Origin: Sideroxydans lithotrophicus ES-1
GTDB lineage: Bacteria; Pseudomonadota; Gammaproteobacteria; Burkholderiales; Gallionellaceae
Assembly: GCF_000025705.1 (NCBI RefSeq)
Contig: NC_013959.1
Coordinates: 546,001 to 610,000 of the forward strand
Reading direction: 5' to 3'
DNA length: 64,000 nt
The notes beneath the pieces were generated by a model, which was not told where the DNA came from, did not search any database, and was given only the letters and a program-made list of their open reading frames with translations. Position 1 is the stretch's first letter. Each line of letters begins with the position of its first letter. Positions 45,782 to 55,367 of this stretch are shown piece by piece. Position numbers and translations under genes: made by a program.

Positions 45782-45795
45782 GAATTGTGTTTTGT

Positions 45796-46689
45796 CTATC
45801 TGCGGCTGGGTGCCGTTTCATGCCGCGCGATGCCGGCATCGCCAAACCAGTAGCCGTCCACCAGCCCGTTGGCACTCCAGTCGTGCGTATCCGGCTGCGG
45901 CATTTCGCCTTTGCGCGCCGCATCGAAGGCAGCGATGATCTCGTTCATGTGTTGCGGCTGCGGACTGATGCGGATGATATCGATGTCCATCTGCAGCAGG
46001 TCTGGAACTTCATTGAGCAGGCTGTAACTCTGCGCCGACATGGTCTGGATGCCATTGATGGTCAGGAAGGACTGTCCTTCGCGTGTCTTCAGCATGATCC
46101 CTTCCGGGTGTTCCATGCACTTGAACTGACAGTCGTCCTTGTTCAGGTCGTAATGGCGCGCGGTGAAGCAGCGCGCCGAGAATGCCAGGGGAATCTTGCC
46201 ATACACGAACACTTCGGTCTCGATGCCGGCAGGGCGTGCGTTGTGCAGCATCTCCACCAGCTTGCGGTCGGCTTCCAGCGGCGGCACCCAGCGTTGCATG
46301 CCGTAACGCGCGTAGGTCGCCAGCGTGTTTTCGTTGTAGATATTGAGGTGCGGCCCGGCGACGAAGGGGCGTCCGGCGGCGATGTTGACCGCGCCGAGGT
46401 CGTTGGCCTCGACCTTGCCGTTGGCCTCGTCCATCAGGCGGCGCAGCGCCTTCAGGTCGCTTTCCGATTCGAGCAGCGCCTGTGCCGAAACCACGACCTC
46501 CTTGCCTGCATCGGAAAGCTCGCGTGCGAGCGCGATCCAGTCGGTCACGCGCAACTGCTGGCGGCGCGAGCACACCACTTCGCCAACGTGGATGATGTCG
46601 ATGGCCGGGTTCTGTGCCATCTCGGCATAAAAATCGAGTACGGTTTTCCTGGGCCAGAAATAGAGCAGGGGTCCGAGGGCGAGTTTCAT
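45796..46689 (-). CDS. ubiV: Oxygen-independent ubiquinone hydroxylation protein UbiV (U32 family)
   Basis: UbiV works with UbiU as an iron-sulfur complex hydroxylating ubiquinone precursors without O2. The 297-residue product starts [14 protein letters not shown] at ATG 46689; the longer open frame upstream overlaps ubiU. Cys40, Cys174, Cys187 and Cys191 have the spacing of the 4Fe-4S ligands Cys39, Cys180, Cys193 and Cys197 of E. coli UbiV. The U32 core is clear ([30 protein letters not shown]). Four bases separate it from ubiU. Confidence 0.93.
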   Translation of the reverse strand: MKLALGPLLYFWPRKTVLDFYAEMAQNPAIDIIHVGEVVCSRRQQLRVTDWIALARELSDAGKEVVVSAQALLESESDLKALRRLMDEANGKVEANDLGAVNIAAGRPFVAGPHLNIYNENTLATYARYGMQRWVPPLEADRKLVEMLHNARPAGIETEVFVYGKIPLAFSARCFTARHYDLNKDDCQFKCMEHPEGIMLKTREGQSFLTINGIQTMSAQSYSLLNEVPDLLQMDIDIIRISPQPQHMNEIIAAFDAARKGEMPQPDTHDWSANGLVDGYWFGDAGIARHETAPSRR

Positions 46690-46693
46690 CGTG

Positions 46694-47707
46694 CTACCTC
46701 CACGGCCTGCTGTAGGCCCCCAGTGTTGCCTGACTGCCTTCCGAGACCTTGGCCAGCTCCGCCTGCCATGCTGGCTGTACAAGGTAGCGCTCACCATCGC
46801 GGGCGAAGGCGTCCAGCGCGGCACGCATGGTCCTGGTGACCTGTGCGACATAGGTCGGGCTACGCTGGCGGCCTTCGACTTTGATCGCGGCGACGCCGAT
46901 GCGTGCGATCTCCGGCAATATCTCCAGCACATTGAGGCTGGTCGGTTCTTCCAGCGCATAGTAGGTCGAGCCGTTCACCTCGAAACGCCCTTTGCATAGC
47001 GTTGGATATCCGGCGGCCTCGTTGTCGCCGAAACGGTCGATCAGAATGCCATTCAGCCGCGTCGACATCATGCCCGGCGATTTTTCCCATTTGACATACT
47101 TTGCTGGTGAGCAGGCGCCCACTGTGTTTGGCGATTCGCCGGTGGCGTAGGAGGAAAGCCAGCAGCGGCCTTCGTTCATCACGCACAGGCTGCCGAAGCC
47201 GAACACCTCGATCTCCACCGTCGTGTTGTTGATCACGTTCTCCACCTGCGCCAGCGTCAGCACACGCGGCAGCACTGCGCGGCGCACGCCGAATTCGCGC
47301 TGCGCGAAATTCACTGCTTCGTAACTGGTGGCCGAGCCCTGCACCGACAGATGCAGGCGCAGGCCGGGATGGCGTTTGGATGCGTAATCCAGCAGGCCGA
47401 CGTCGGCGAGGATCACCGCATTGACGCCAAGTGCGGCGGCACCATCTACAGCGCGTTGCCAGTCGGCCACGCGCCCCGGCTGCGGAAAGGTATTGATGGC
47501 CATCAGCACTTCGCGCTTTTTCGTTTGTGCATAGTGGATGCCTTCGCGCAGCGCCTTGTCGTCGAAATTGAGGCCGGCGAAGTTGCGTGCGTTGGTATCG
47601 TTCTTGTAACCGAGATAAACGGCGTCGGCACCGTTATCGATAGCCGCTTTCAAGGCGGGCAGACTGCCTGCGGGGCAGACCAATTGAGGTGACTTCTCGG
47701 GCGACAT
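46694..47707 (-). CDS. ubiU: Oxygen-independent ubiquinone hydroxylation protein UbiU (U32 family)
   Basis: This 337-residue U32-family partner of UbiV has Cys175, Cys182, Cys199 and Cys238, exactly six residues beyond the 4Fe-4S ligands Cys169/176/193/232 of E. coli UbiU. The N-terminus ([25 protein letters not shown]) and [15 protein letters not shown] segment are diagnostic. ATG 47707 is preferred; a TTG 18 bases upstream is possible. It is first gene of ubiUVT, downstream of an FNR-type box, consistent with induction at low oxygen. Confidence 0.94.
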   Translation of the reverse strand: MSPEKSPQLVCPAGSLPALKAAIDNGADAVYLGYKNDTNARNFAGLNFDDKALREGIHYAQTKKREVLMAINTFPQPGRVADWQRAVDGAAALGVNAVILADVGLLDYASKRHPGLRLHLSVQGSATSYEAVNFAQREFGVRRAVLPRVLTLAQVENVINNTTVEIEVFGFGSLCVMNEGRCWLSSYATGESPNTVGACSPAKYVKWEKSPGMMSTRLNGILIDRFGDNEAAGYPTLCKGRFEVNGSTYYALEEPTSLNVLEILPEIARIGVAAIKVEGRQRSPTYVAQVTRTMRAALDAFARDGERYLVQPAWQAELAKVSEGSQATLGAYSRPWR

Positions 47708-47733
47708 GAACGTCTTTCGATGCAAGGGAGGTC

Positions 47734-47739
47734 AGTATA
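47734..47739 (-). promoter_or_regulatory. -10 element of the ubiU promoter
   Basis: TATACT on the minus strand lies 21 bases downstream of the FNR-type box, which centres that box near -41 relative to the predicted start (about 47726). This is the geometry of class II FNR/CRP promoters. Confidence 0.55.
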
Positions 47740-47747
47740 GTCATGAG

Positions 47748-47760
47748 GTGCAGCCTGCAC
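47748..47760. promoter_or_regulatory. Perfect palindrome between FNR box and -10 of ubiU
   Basis: GTGCAG-C-CTGCAC is a perfect 6-bp inverted repeat around one base, overlapping the promoter spacer. It is placed where a second regulator could repress or modulate. No known regulator is recognised. Confidence 0.4.
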
Positions 47761-47774
47761 TTGATTTCTGTCAA
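47761..47774 (-). promoter_or_regulatory. FNR/ANR-type binding site upstream of ubiUVT
   Basis: TTGATTTCTGTCAA (reverse TTGACAGAAATCAA) matches the FNR consensus TTGAT-N4-ATCAA in nine of ten defined positions. It lies 54-67 bases upstream of the ubiU ATG, with a correctly spaced -10 element. In E. coli ubiUV is under Fnr control, so location and function agree. Confidence 0.7.
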
Positions 47775-47994
47775 TGTCTTGCGTGCCAAGCGAGCATGGT
47801 CGAGCAGATTGGTGGGGATAGATGATCGTTCCAGTGAAGATCTGTTTTGTGATGCGACATCATTGATTTATTAACGAATGGCCGTTGAAGCAGAGCGGTC
47901 GTTCAGCATTCCAGAAAACGGATATTCAGTGCGTCTGGAGGTCCAGGATTGGGTTTTTTATGTCATTCATTCTTCGGGGCGAAGCAGAACTGCC

Positions 47995-49950
47995 TTATGG
48001 ATTTTCGTGAACAATAATGCCGATCGCAGGCAGCAGAGCCTTAAGGTCATTTAAACGGTTAATCGATAATTCGGAAAGAGTGTGTCCGGCCGACAAGATC
48101 AAAGTGCCATCTTTAAGTCGAACGCTTTCTTTCAGTGTCATTCCCGGGCGCAGCCTATGTAGCGAAAGATGATGTTGGCTCAAGTTCTCTCTTCTGTTGT
48201 GCACTCTGCTTCCAGTTTCTTTATGCTCATCTATAGTGATGGCAGCACCATCGTGAGAATAGGATGGATGACGTTCAGCGCGGGGTAAATTCTTTAATTC
48301 AGTCATGACCGCGTCATATGCAACCGGTGCACGAAGATGGAGGCGTTCCGAAAGGGCTTGGGTAATTTTTTCATGCACTACCGCAGGAATTATGGGTTTG
48401 ACCAGGAAACCGTTTATATCCAGCGCGAATGCGGTGCCAAGCACTTCAGTTTGGGAGAATGAAGATACGACCACTATCCGGGTGTCATGCTTGGCATGAG
48501 TTTTCCCTGAACGAATCAATTGGACGAATTTCATGCCGTTCATTCCCGGCATATCCACATCGGTAATAATCAGATCGAACGTATTGGACTCAAGCAGTTT
48601 AATTGCAGATCGTGCGTTGTCTGCGCCGGTGATTTTGGTGAATCCGAAATCTCCAAGTACACGGACAAGGATCTTGCGTGTGAAATCGTCGTCATCCACG
48701 ACCAGAATGTTCTTCTTGGTTTGATCCTGGGCGGATTTCCGCGGTATGGGGGCGGATTTATAGTTTGTCACAAAATCGTGGAATGCTCTGGCATCCATTG
48801 GCTTGGCGATGAAGTAGCCCTGCACCGTGTCACATCCCATACCGCTTAGCGTCTCCCAGTCTTGTTGTGTCTCAACCCCCTCAGCGACACTCTTGACCTG
48901 AAGTTTGTGTGCCATGTCGATGCTCGACTCGACAACGATACGCAGCGCATCGTTGTCGGCGAAATCCTTGACAAAAGACTTGTCGATTTTCAATTCGCTG
49001 AATGCGATGCGCGTGAGCTGCTGCAAGCTGGAATAACCGGTCCCATAATCGTCAATGGAAAGTGAGAATCCATTCATGCACAAACGCGCCAGATTTTCCA
49101 GAGCGCTTGCCGTATCAGTCATGGCTGAGGATTCGGTAATTTCAAGTACGATATATTGCGGCTCGACTCCCAGCTTGCGAACCGACTGGGTGATCCTGTC
49201 CGCCAATGCGGAATCATTCAATGAGACCAGAGAGAGATTGACAGAGACAGTAAGCAAGTGTCCCTTGTCGTGAAGAGCGCGGCACTCTGTCGCGGATTTT
49301 TCGAGCATCATGAAAGTCAGATCGTCAATATTGCCACTCTTTTCGAGTGGCGAAATAAAGGCATCGGGGGCGACCACGCCATGTTTCGGGTGATTCCAGC
49401 GCGCCAACGCTTCAGCCCCTACGATACGGCCAGTCTTCAAATCAACCTTGGGCTGAAAGAAAGGCATGAACTGATTTCCACGAATTCCATGCAATATTTC
49501 CTCAAGAGTAAAGTTCATTGAGGGAACAGGTCGGGATTCCTGCTTCGTGGAATTATCATATTTCGACAGCAGTTCCTTGAGATGAGTCAGCAAAATGGGT
49601 TTTTCAATTGCTCCAAGCAGCTGAATGCCATGCATCCTGGTCATTTTCCCGACCGAGGCCAGCAGCTTGCCATCCAATGCGCTGGTAATGATGATTGCGA
49701 TATTGCTGTGCTCTTGGCTCAAATGCCGCAGAAATTCCATGCCATCCATTTCCGGCATATTCAAGTCGCAAAGTGCTACGTCAATCGACCTGGAAGAGCC
49801 ATCGCTGTGGATAATTTCAAGTGCATGTCTGCCATTGCTGGCACCGGAAATTGAAGTTAACCCCAGCGAGCGCAGCATGTTTGACAGTGTCTGGCGCTGG
49901 AAGTCGTCATCCTCCACAATCAATACATTCAATTCACTGATCTGCATCAT
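47995..49950 (-). CDS. Receiver-EAL-receiver protein, c-di-GMP phosphodiesterase
   Basis: This 651-residue response regulator has REC1 (about 5-130, phospho-acceptor in ALCDLNMPEMDG), an EAL domain (about 145-395) and REC2 (about 415-540, acceptor in IITDVDMPGMNG), then a 110-residue C-terminal tail. EAL catalytic motifs are intact: AEALARW, VNLSL, EITES, DDYGTGYSS, KIDKSFV, AEGVET, so phosphodiesterase activity is expected. No GGDEF domain is present. Its start overlaps the upstream hybrid kinase by 17 bases, implying a cognate pair that lowers c-di-GMP and could favour motility. Confidence 0.92.
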   Translation of the reverse strand: MMQISELNVLIVEDDDFQRQTLSNMLRSLGLTSISGASNGRHALEIIHSDGSSRSIDVALCDLNMPEMDGMEFLRHLSQEHSNIAIIITSALDGKLLASVGKMTRMHGIQLLGAIEKPILLTHLKELLSKYDNSTKQESRPVPSMNFTLEEILHGIRGNQFMPFFQPKVDLKTGRIVGAEALARWNHPKHGVVAPDAFISPLEKSGNIDDLTFMMLEKSATECRALHDKGHLLTVSVNLSLVSLNDSALADRITQSVRKLGVEPQYIVLEITESSAMTDTASALENLARLCMNGFSLSIDDYGTGYSSLQQLTRIAFSELKIDKSFVKDFADNDALRIVVESSIDMAHKLQVKSVAEGVETQQDWETLSGMGCDTVQGYFIAKPMDARAFHDFVTNYKSAPIPRKSAQDQTKKNILVVDDDDFTRKILVRVLGDFGFTKITGADNARSAIKLLESNTFDLIITDVDMPGMNGMKFVQLIRSGKTHAKHDTRIVVVSSFSQTEVLGTAFALDINGFLVKPIIPAVVHEKITQALSERLHLRAPVAYDAVMTELKNLPRAERHPSYSHDGAAITIDEHKETGSRVHNRRENLSQHHLSLHRLRPGMTLKESVRLKDGTLILSAGHTLSELSINRLNDLKALLPAIGIIVHENP

Positions 49951-52150
49951 GTCGCCTCAGATTTTCTGTTGTCATCAAGGGATCAAGAAATACTTCCAAC
50001 TGCCTGATCGTATCGTCCAAAGACCTTTTAGCTGCGCTTGCACCAGCCATGTCACCATCTCGCGCGGCTTGCTCGATCGTTGCGCAGGCTGTTGCAAGAT
50101 CATGTGCTCCCACCATTCTGCTGGAGCCTTTCATTCGATGCGCCGCGCTTCCCACCTTGGTCAGGTCGCTTTGCTGCAGCATCTCCGCAAGCTTGGTGCT
50201 GTCTGCATGAATATGTGACTGGAAATCCTTCAGCACCTGTAATTGATCGGCACGATCTGTAACGACCATGTTCAAGACTGAGAAATCTATAGGCTCGGTT
50301 CGTCCGCTGCTCGCAGCATGCGGTGAAGATGGGTTAAGGACGCCATCTGCTCCAATGACGGATAGCCACTTTGCCAGCGTCTTCTTCAGCTGTGCCAAAT
50401 TTGCTGGCTTGACCAGCAAATCATCCATGCCAGCGTGCTGGCAACGCTCTGCCTCCACTGCCTGTGCATTCGCCGTCCATGCGATGATCGGTGTGCGCGA
50501 GCGTTCTTTTTCAGCCTCAATTCTGCGAATCTCCTGAGAAAGTCCATAGCCATCCATGCTTGGCATATGGCAATCGGTGATGACCAGCGCATAATTCCCA
50601 TCTCGCCACATCGATAATGCTACCTGCCCGTTCTCTGCTGTTTCGGACCGAAGACCGAGCAGCTTGATCTGTCGTGCAAGCAGGTCGCGATTGGTCGGAT
50701 GGTCGTCCACGGCAAGTACCAGCGGTGCGTTCACGCTGTCAGTAAACAAGGGGGGCACTTCCCTATGCTTCACTTCCGGATGAATGCTCTGCACAATCTC
50801 TCCTGGCACACCGGAAACGGGCAGGGTCAGCGTGATGCTGAAGATGGATCCCAGTCCCGGCTCGCTCTTCAGTCCGATCTGCCCGTCCATCATTTCCGTG
50901 AGACGTCGACAGATCGCCAGACCCAGTCCGGTTCCTCCATACATTCGGGCGGTGTCGGCACTCTCCTGTCGGTATCGCTGGAACAAGTGCTTTTGGACTT
51001 CCTTGGCGATGCCTATGCCCGTATCCTTGACGGAGAAACGTATCCGCTCACCACTATCAAGTCGCTCGATCAGTTCGGCACTCAACTCGATTTCACCGTA
51101 CTGCGTAAACTTGATCGCGTTACTGACAAAGTTGTTCAGCACCTGTGACAACCGCAATGGGTCGACGATGTGAGCCGCACTAATGCGTGGATCGACACGC
51201 CGGCAAAGGATCAGGGTCTTTGCGCTGGCTACGCGAGAATAGGTATTGACCACCTCTTGCAGAAGCTGGGGAATCGAAGTGGGGCGGAGCGAGAGTTCCA
51301 GCTTTCCTTCTTCGATCTTCGACCAATCGAGGATGTCGCTGACGATGCGTAACAGCCCCCTGCCGGAGTCCCAGGCTGTGTCCAGGGTCATGCGCTGCTC
51401 CATATCAAGTTGAGTCATGGAGAGCAACTCGAGCATTCCGAGCATTCCGGTCAGTGGTGTGCGGATCTCATGGCTCATGGTGGCCAGAAAGGAGTCTTTG
51501 GCGCGGTTGGCAGCAGCCAGTTCCGTCTCGCGCTGTTCAAGTTTCTGCATTGCAATCTTAAGCGCTCGGTTGGCGTCCTTGACCTCGGATGCCCGGCGCA
51601 TTACTTCCGCTTCCATGCGTTCTGCATGAGCCTCTATCTTTCCAAGTTGTTCCACCTTTTCCAGGTTGGCCCGTTCTCGCCCTAGAATAAATTCAGTCAC
51701 GTCTTCTACATGATGAATGATGTAGGCAACGCTGCCATCGTCAGCAAATACCGGGGTGTTGACCGGGCTCCAGTACTTGACCTCGAAGCCGTCCCCGCCA
51801 TCACGCCGGGGAATGTCGTATTTCTGCACGCCCATGGTATCCAATTGGCGGTCCGAGACGACACGATTGAGCGACATGTGCAGATCGCCAACGCCGCTCA
51901 CGGACTTGTCATCTGGATTGTCGGGGAATATTTCAAAGAGGCCGTGGCCGATAATGGCATCGCGCTGAGTTCCCGTGGCGGACAGGTAGCGCTCGTTCAC
52001 AGCCATAATGGTAAACACCTCATCCGGCCGTAAAATCAGGTAAGGATGCGGGCTTGCTTCAAACAACAATTTGAAGAATGAATCATGTTGCATCTCCGGG
52101 AGATGATTCATCGCTTCACTATAGATTGGATTTGGATGAAGGTTCCGCAC
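49934..52150 (-). CDS. PAS hybrid sensor histidine kinase with receiver and HPt domains
   Basis: This protein of up to 738 residues has PAS (about 20-150), a coiled coil (155-215), HisKA with His227 in FLATMSHEIRTPLTG, HATPase (NNFVSNAIKF, DTGIGI, GGTGLGLAICRRL), REC (about 480-600, acceptor in VITDCHMPSMDG) and C-terminal HPt (AAHRMKGSSRMVG). No membrane segment is present, so it is a cytoplasmic BarA/ArcB-like phosphorelay kinase. The longest start is GTG 52150 with AAGGA close by; ATG 52111 is also plausible. It probably feeds the EAL regulator whose gene overlaps its end. Confidence 0.9.
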   Translation of the reverse strand: MRNLHPNPIYSEAMNHLPEMQHDSFFKLLFEASPHPYLILRPDEVFTIMAVNERYLSATGTQRDAIIGHGLFEIFPDNPDDKSVSGVGDLHMSLNRVVSDRQLDTMGVQKYDIPRRDGGDGFEVKYWSPVNTPVFADDGSVAYIIHHVEDVTEFILGRERANLEKVEQLGKIEAHAERMEAEVMRRASEVKDANRALKIAMQKLEQRETELAAANRAKDSFLATMSHEIRTPLTGMLGMLELLSMTQLDMEQRMTLDTAWDSGRGLLRIVSDILDWSKIEEGKLELSLRPTSIPQLLQEVVNTYSRVASAKTLILCRRVDPRISAAHIVDPLRLSQVLNNFVSNAIKFTQYGEIELSAELIERLDSGERIRFSVKDTGIGIAKEVQKHLFQRYRQESADTARMYGGTGLGLAICRRLTEMMDGQIGLKSEPGLGSIFSITLTLPVSGVPGEIVQSIHPEVKHREVPPLFTDSVNAPLVLAVDDHPTNRDLLARQIKLLGLRSETAENGQVALSMWRDGNYALVITDCHMPSMDGYGLSQEIRRIEAEKERSRTPIIAWTANAQAVEAERCQHAGMDDLLVKPANLAQLKKTLAKWLSVIGADGVLNPSSPHAASSGRTEPIDFSVLNMVVTDRADQLQVLKDFQSHIHADSTKLAEMLQQSDLTKVGSAAHRMKGSSRMVGAHDLATACATIEQAARDGDMAGASAAKRSLDDTIRQLEVFLDPLMTTENLRRHDADQ

Positions 52151-52684
52151 ACTTCCTTTTGGCGCCCAGAAACCGGCGAGGAGGAGGTGTCACAAGCAAA
52201 AAATCGCGTCGAAATCGGATTTTGAACTCTCATGCGGCCCATTTATTTTAAAGCCGAGATGGTGTCTCAGCCATGGTTCTCAAATGACTGTTAATTCACT
52301 TCCACTTTCTTCTCTGGAGCAACGTTCCCCGTCACGCAAAGCCTTTTCACCCTACCTGGAATTATTGACTAACTGTCAAGTAATTGTGAAAACCTAAGCA
52401 TCAACTTTACTCCACAAATTTGTAGTTACAAATAGGCCAATGTATCTATATATCTGGATATTCCTCGCATGGGTATTGCCGAGTTTTCGCAAATTGCGAA
52501 ACATCCCGGAATGTCGAGAGCAAAGCATTGATCACATTTTTCTACTTGGAGGGCGCATGTGAACGGCGTTGACCGTTAGCTGTCTTGCCGGCTATTGATT
52601 TTGAACGTATCGACGCTGGAGTAAAAATGGTTTTGGCGGCGAAAAATTTGGGGGCTAGAATCTGTGCGCGGCAGGATGCCTGGC
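52151..52684. other. 534-base AT-rich intergenic region between hybrid kinase and fliR
   Basis: No supported ORF is present on either strand. The stretch is visibly more AT-rich than its flanks, especially at 52340-52540. It contains the palindrome TTTCGCAA-A-TTGCGAAA at 52485-52501 and should carry the kinase promoter (minus strand) and the 3' end of the fli operon. No clear terminator after fliR and no sigma-28 site with correct spacing were found. Confidence 0.6.
52485..52501. promoter_or_regulatory. 17-base palindrome in the kinase-fliR gap
   Basis: TTTCGCAA and TTGCGAAA flank a central A, a perfect 8-bp inverted repeat without a T-tail. This is the form of a dimeric regulator's operator. 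No regulator family is recognised. Confidence 0.35.
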
Positions 52685-53473
52685 CTAGTGCCCACCCAGT
52701 TGCAGCATGATGCGCGATATGCTGTTCACTCCTTCATGGGTGAAATAATCCATCACTGGCGCAAGGTAAGGCAGTGTGAGCCACAGCGTCACGAAGCCGA
52801 CGGCGATGGTGATGGGGAAGCCGACAGCGAAGATGTTGAGTTGCGGTGCGCTACGAGCGAGGATGCCAAGAGCGATATTGGTGATGAGCAGGGCGCCGAT
52901 CAATGGCAGGGAGAATTGCAGCGCGTGGCTGAACAAGGAACCTCCCCATTCCGCCATGGTGCGGAAGGCATGGGCTGAGGGCACGGTCGCCCCTATCGGA
53001 AAATCCCGGAAGCTGTCTGCCAGAGCGACAAGCAAGTAGAGATGACCATTGGCAGCAAGGAAAGCCAGTGAAGCCAGGATGCCCAGGAATTGGGCGACGA
53101 TGGGTGTGAAAGTGGCATTCACCGGGTCGTAAAAGCTGGCGAAGCCCAGGCCCATTTGCATTCCCGTGAGGTCCCCCGCCATTTCCACTGCGACAAAGAT
53201 GAGCCGGATAGAGAAGCCGATGATGACTCCGGCGACGATCTGCTGCACCAACACGAACAGGCCTTGGGCCGATGCCGGATCGAGATTGGCCGGGATGTCG
53301 AGTGTCGGGGCAATGATGATGGTGATCGCGATCGCGAATCCGACCTTGATACGGGCGGGAACTTCCTTGATGCCATAGAGCGGCGAACTGGCGATGAGCG
53401 CGAGGATGCGGGCCAGCGGGAAGATGAAGGCGGCAAGCCAGGCGGAGAGTTGTGCGCTGGTGAAGCTGATCAC
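52685..53473 (-). CDS. fliR: Flagellar export gate protein FliR
   Basis: FliR is part of the FliPQR export-gate helix assembly. The 262-residue membrane protein begins MISFTSAQLSAWLAAFIFPLARILALIASSPLYG, with the typical later segments (GMQMGLGFASFYDPVNA, AAPQLN-like SAPQLNIFAVGFPITIAVGF). It is the last gene of the minus-strand fli operon, 4 bases after fliQ. Confidence 0.96.
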   Translation of the reverse strand: MISFTSAQLSAWLAAFIFPLARILALIASSPLYGIKEVPARIKVGFAIAITIIIAPTLDIPANLDPASAQGLFVLVQQIVAGVIIGFSIRLIFVAVEMAGDLTGMQMGLGFASFYDPVNATFTPIVAQFLGILASLAFLAANGHLYLLVALADSFRDFPIGATVPSAHAFRTMAEWGGSLFSHALQFSLPLIGALLITNIALGILARSAPQLNIFAVGFPITIAVGFVTLWLTLPYLAPVMDYFTHEGVNSISRIMLQLGGH

Positions 53474-53477
53474 GGCT

Positions 53478-53747
53478 TCACCCGACCAGGTAGGGGATGC
53501 TGCTGAACAGACGCGTTATGTAATCCAGGAGTATGCCGATCATCCACGGGCCGGAGATGATGAGGACGACGAACGCGCCGAGCAGCTTGGGGATGAACGA
53601 CAGCGTGAGCTCGTTGATCTGTGTCGCGGCCTGGAAGATGCTGACGAGCAAGCCGATGATGAGCGCGGTGAGCAGCGGGGGCGCAGACACCATGATCGTC
53701 AACTCAAGTGCCTGCTGACCTATGGTCATTACCGATTCGGGGGTCAC
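53478..53747 (-). CDS. fliQ: Flagellar export gate protein FliQ
   Basis: This 89-residue protein with two membrane helices has family-typical sequence (MTPESVMTIGQQALELTIMVSAPPLLTALIIGLLVSIFQAATQINELTLSFIPK). Length is exactly that of FliQ. It is located between fliP (10 bases) and fliR (4 bases). Confidence 0.96.
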   Translation of the reverse strand: MTPESVMTIGQQALELTIMVSAPPLLTALIIGLLVSIFQAATQINELTLSFIPKLLGAFVVLIISGPWMIGILLDYITRLFSSIPYLVG

Positions 53748-53757
53748 GATCCTCTCC

Positions 53758-54504
53758 TCAGGTATAGAAGCTCTGCACGAGCGAACCGATCAGCAGGTTC
53801 CAGCCGTCGGCCAGTACGAACAGCATGATCTTGAACGGCAGCGAGAAGACGGCGGGCGACACCATCATCATACCCATCGACATCAGTACACTGGCCACCA
53901 CCATGTCGATGATGAGGAAGGGGATGAACACCACGAAACCGATCTGGAATGCGGTCTTCAGTTCGCTGGTGACATAGGCGGGGACCAGTATCTTCATCGG
54001 CACATCTTCAGCGCTCTGCAACGGTTCGCTGTTGGAGATGCGCACGAACAGGGCCAGGTCGGTCTCGCGTGTCTGCCGCAACATGAAGGCCTTGAGCGGC
54101 GCGCTGCCTTTTTCATAGGCTTGCTGCAGCGAGATCTTGTTTTCGCTGTAGGGCAGGTAGGCGTCGGAATATATCTTGTCGAATACCGGTGCCATGACGA
54201 AGAAGGTGAGGAACAGTGCCAGTCCGACCAATACCTGGTTCGGCGGCGATGACGGCGTGCCGATGGCGGAGCGCAACAGTCCCAGCACGATGATGATGCG
54301 CGTGAAGCCCGTCATCATCAGCAGGATGGCGGGCAGGAAAGTGAGCGAGGAGATCAGGATCAGCGTCTGCAGGCTGAGCGTGTAGGTCTGCCCGCCGCCG
54401 GGCGTGGGCGTGCTGTTCAGTGCGAGCAGTCCCGATTCTGCCGCGAATGCCGAGGTGCTCATCGCAAACAGCAATGCGAATGCGATCAGTTTCTTAGCGG
54501 ACAT
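53758..54504 (-). CDS. fliP: Flagellar export gate protein FliP
   Basis: The 248-residue precursor has a cleavable signal (about 1-21), then [58 protein letters not shown] with four membrane helices in total, and [30 protein letters not shown]. It overlaps the fliO end by 11 bases. FliP forms the core pentamer of the export gate. Confidence 0.96.
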   Translation of the reverse strand: MSAKKLIAFALLFAMSTSAFAAESGLLALNSTPTPGGGQTYTLSLQTLILISSLTFLPAILLMMTGFTRIIIVLGLLRSAIGTPSSPPNQVLVGLALFLTFFVMAPVFDKIYSDAYLPYSENKISLQQAYEKGSAPLKAFMLRQTRETDLALFVRISNSEPLQSAEDVPMKILVPAYVTSELKTAFQIGFVVFIPFLIIDMVVASVLMSMGMMMVSPAVFSLPFKIMLFVLADGWNLLIGSLVQSFYT

Positions 54505-54946
54505 TGCGCTTCTCCATCATCTGCTTCAGCCAGACCTGGAACTTGTTATCGTCGCCCGCTGCAGCATTCGATGCCGATACGGACGGCAACGAGCCTTTCG
54601 GCATGGAGTGCAGCGCGTTCACCTGTCCGGGAGCGACGCCGACCACCAGCCAGGTGTCGTTCACTTCCACCAGCACGATGCGCTCGCGCTGTCCGACGGC
54701 GACGCCGCTGATGACCTTGAGCGCGTTGCCTGCGCCTTGTTGCGGCAGGTTGATGCGTTTCAATATCCAGCCCACCAGCACGACTGCAGCCAGCACCAGC
54801 AGCAGGCTCAGGATGACTTGCAGCACGCTGCCGGACGATACCGCCGCTACCGGGGGAGGTACGAAAGCCGGGCGCGCAGTCTCTGCGGCCAGGGCGAACG
54901 GGGAGAAAGATGCTGCGGAAAAAGCAGCAAGGGGGCGAATGTGCAT
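54494..54946 (-). CDS. fliO: Flagellar export accessory protein FliO
   Basis: This 150-residue protein has a signal-like N-terminus (FSPFALA), one main membrane helix (about 42-62, [22 protein letters not shown]) and a cytoplasmic domain with [35 protein letters not shown], the FliO signature. It assists FliP assembly. It lies between fliN (13 bases) and fliP (overlap). Confidence 0.9.
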   Translation of the reverse strand: MHIRPLAAFSAASFSPFALAAETARPAFVPPPVAAVSSGSVLQVILSLLLVLAAVVLVGWILKRINLPQQGAGNALKVISGVAVGQRERIVLVEVNDTWLVVGVAPGQVNALHSMPKGSLPSVSASNAAAGDDNKFQVWLKQMMEKRNVR

Positions 54947-54959
54947 GATGGTTACCTTG

Positions 54960-55367
54960 TTACTTGTTAAGGCGCTGCAGTCGCTCCGACGGCGTGATGA
55001 TGTCGGTAAGGCGGATACCCAGCTTGTCGTTCACCACCACGACTTCGCCCTGCGCGATCAGGAAGCCGTTGATCAATACGTCCAGCGGTTCGCCTGCCAA
55101 TCCGGCCAGTTCGACCACCGAGCCTTGCGCCAGCTGCAACAGGTTCTTGATCGGCATCTTGGTGTGGCCAAGCTCCACGGTGAGCTTGACCGGGATATCG
55201 AGGATCATGTCCAGGTCGTTGTGTGCGGTAGCACCGCCCGCGCCGCCGAATTGTTCGAACACATGCGGCTGGACTGCGGGCTGTGCTACAGCATCTGCGC
55301 TGGTTTGTTCCGCCATGGCAGCGCCCCAGTCGTCGGCGCTGATTTGTTCTGTGGTCTCTTCAGCCAT
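54960..55367 (-). CDS. fliN: Flagellar motor switch protein FliN
   Basis: This 135-residue C-ring protein has a variable acidic/Ala-rich N-terminus (1-60) and a C-terminal SpoA domain (MILDIPVKLTVELGHTKMPIKNLLQLAQGSVVELAGLAGEPLDVLINGFLIAQGEVVVVNDKLGIRLTDI over the last 80 residues). ATG 55367 is preceded by an ideal GGAGG embedded in the end of fliM, whose stop lies 8 bases inside fliN; the ATG at 55379 is inferior. FliN and FliM overlap implies coupled translation. Confidence 0.95.
   Translation of the reverse strand: MAEETTEQISADDWGAAMAEQTSADAVAQPAVQPHVFEQFGGAGGATAHNDLDMILDIPVKLTVELGHTKMPIKNLLQLAQGSVVELAGLAGEPLDVLINGFLIAQGEVVVVNDKLGIRLTDIITPSERLQRLNK

Noticed and set aside
46690-46959. Upstream extension of ubiV to 46959
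   Set aside because: It would overlap ubiU almost entirely out of frame; ATG 46689 gives the family N-terminus.
52250-52280. TAAA followed by GCCATGG in the kinase-fliR gap as a sigma-28 site
   Set aside because: The spacing is 17 bases instead of 15 and the -10 match is poor.
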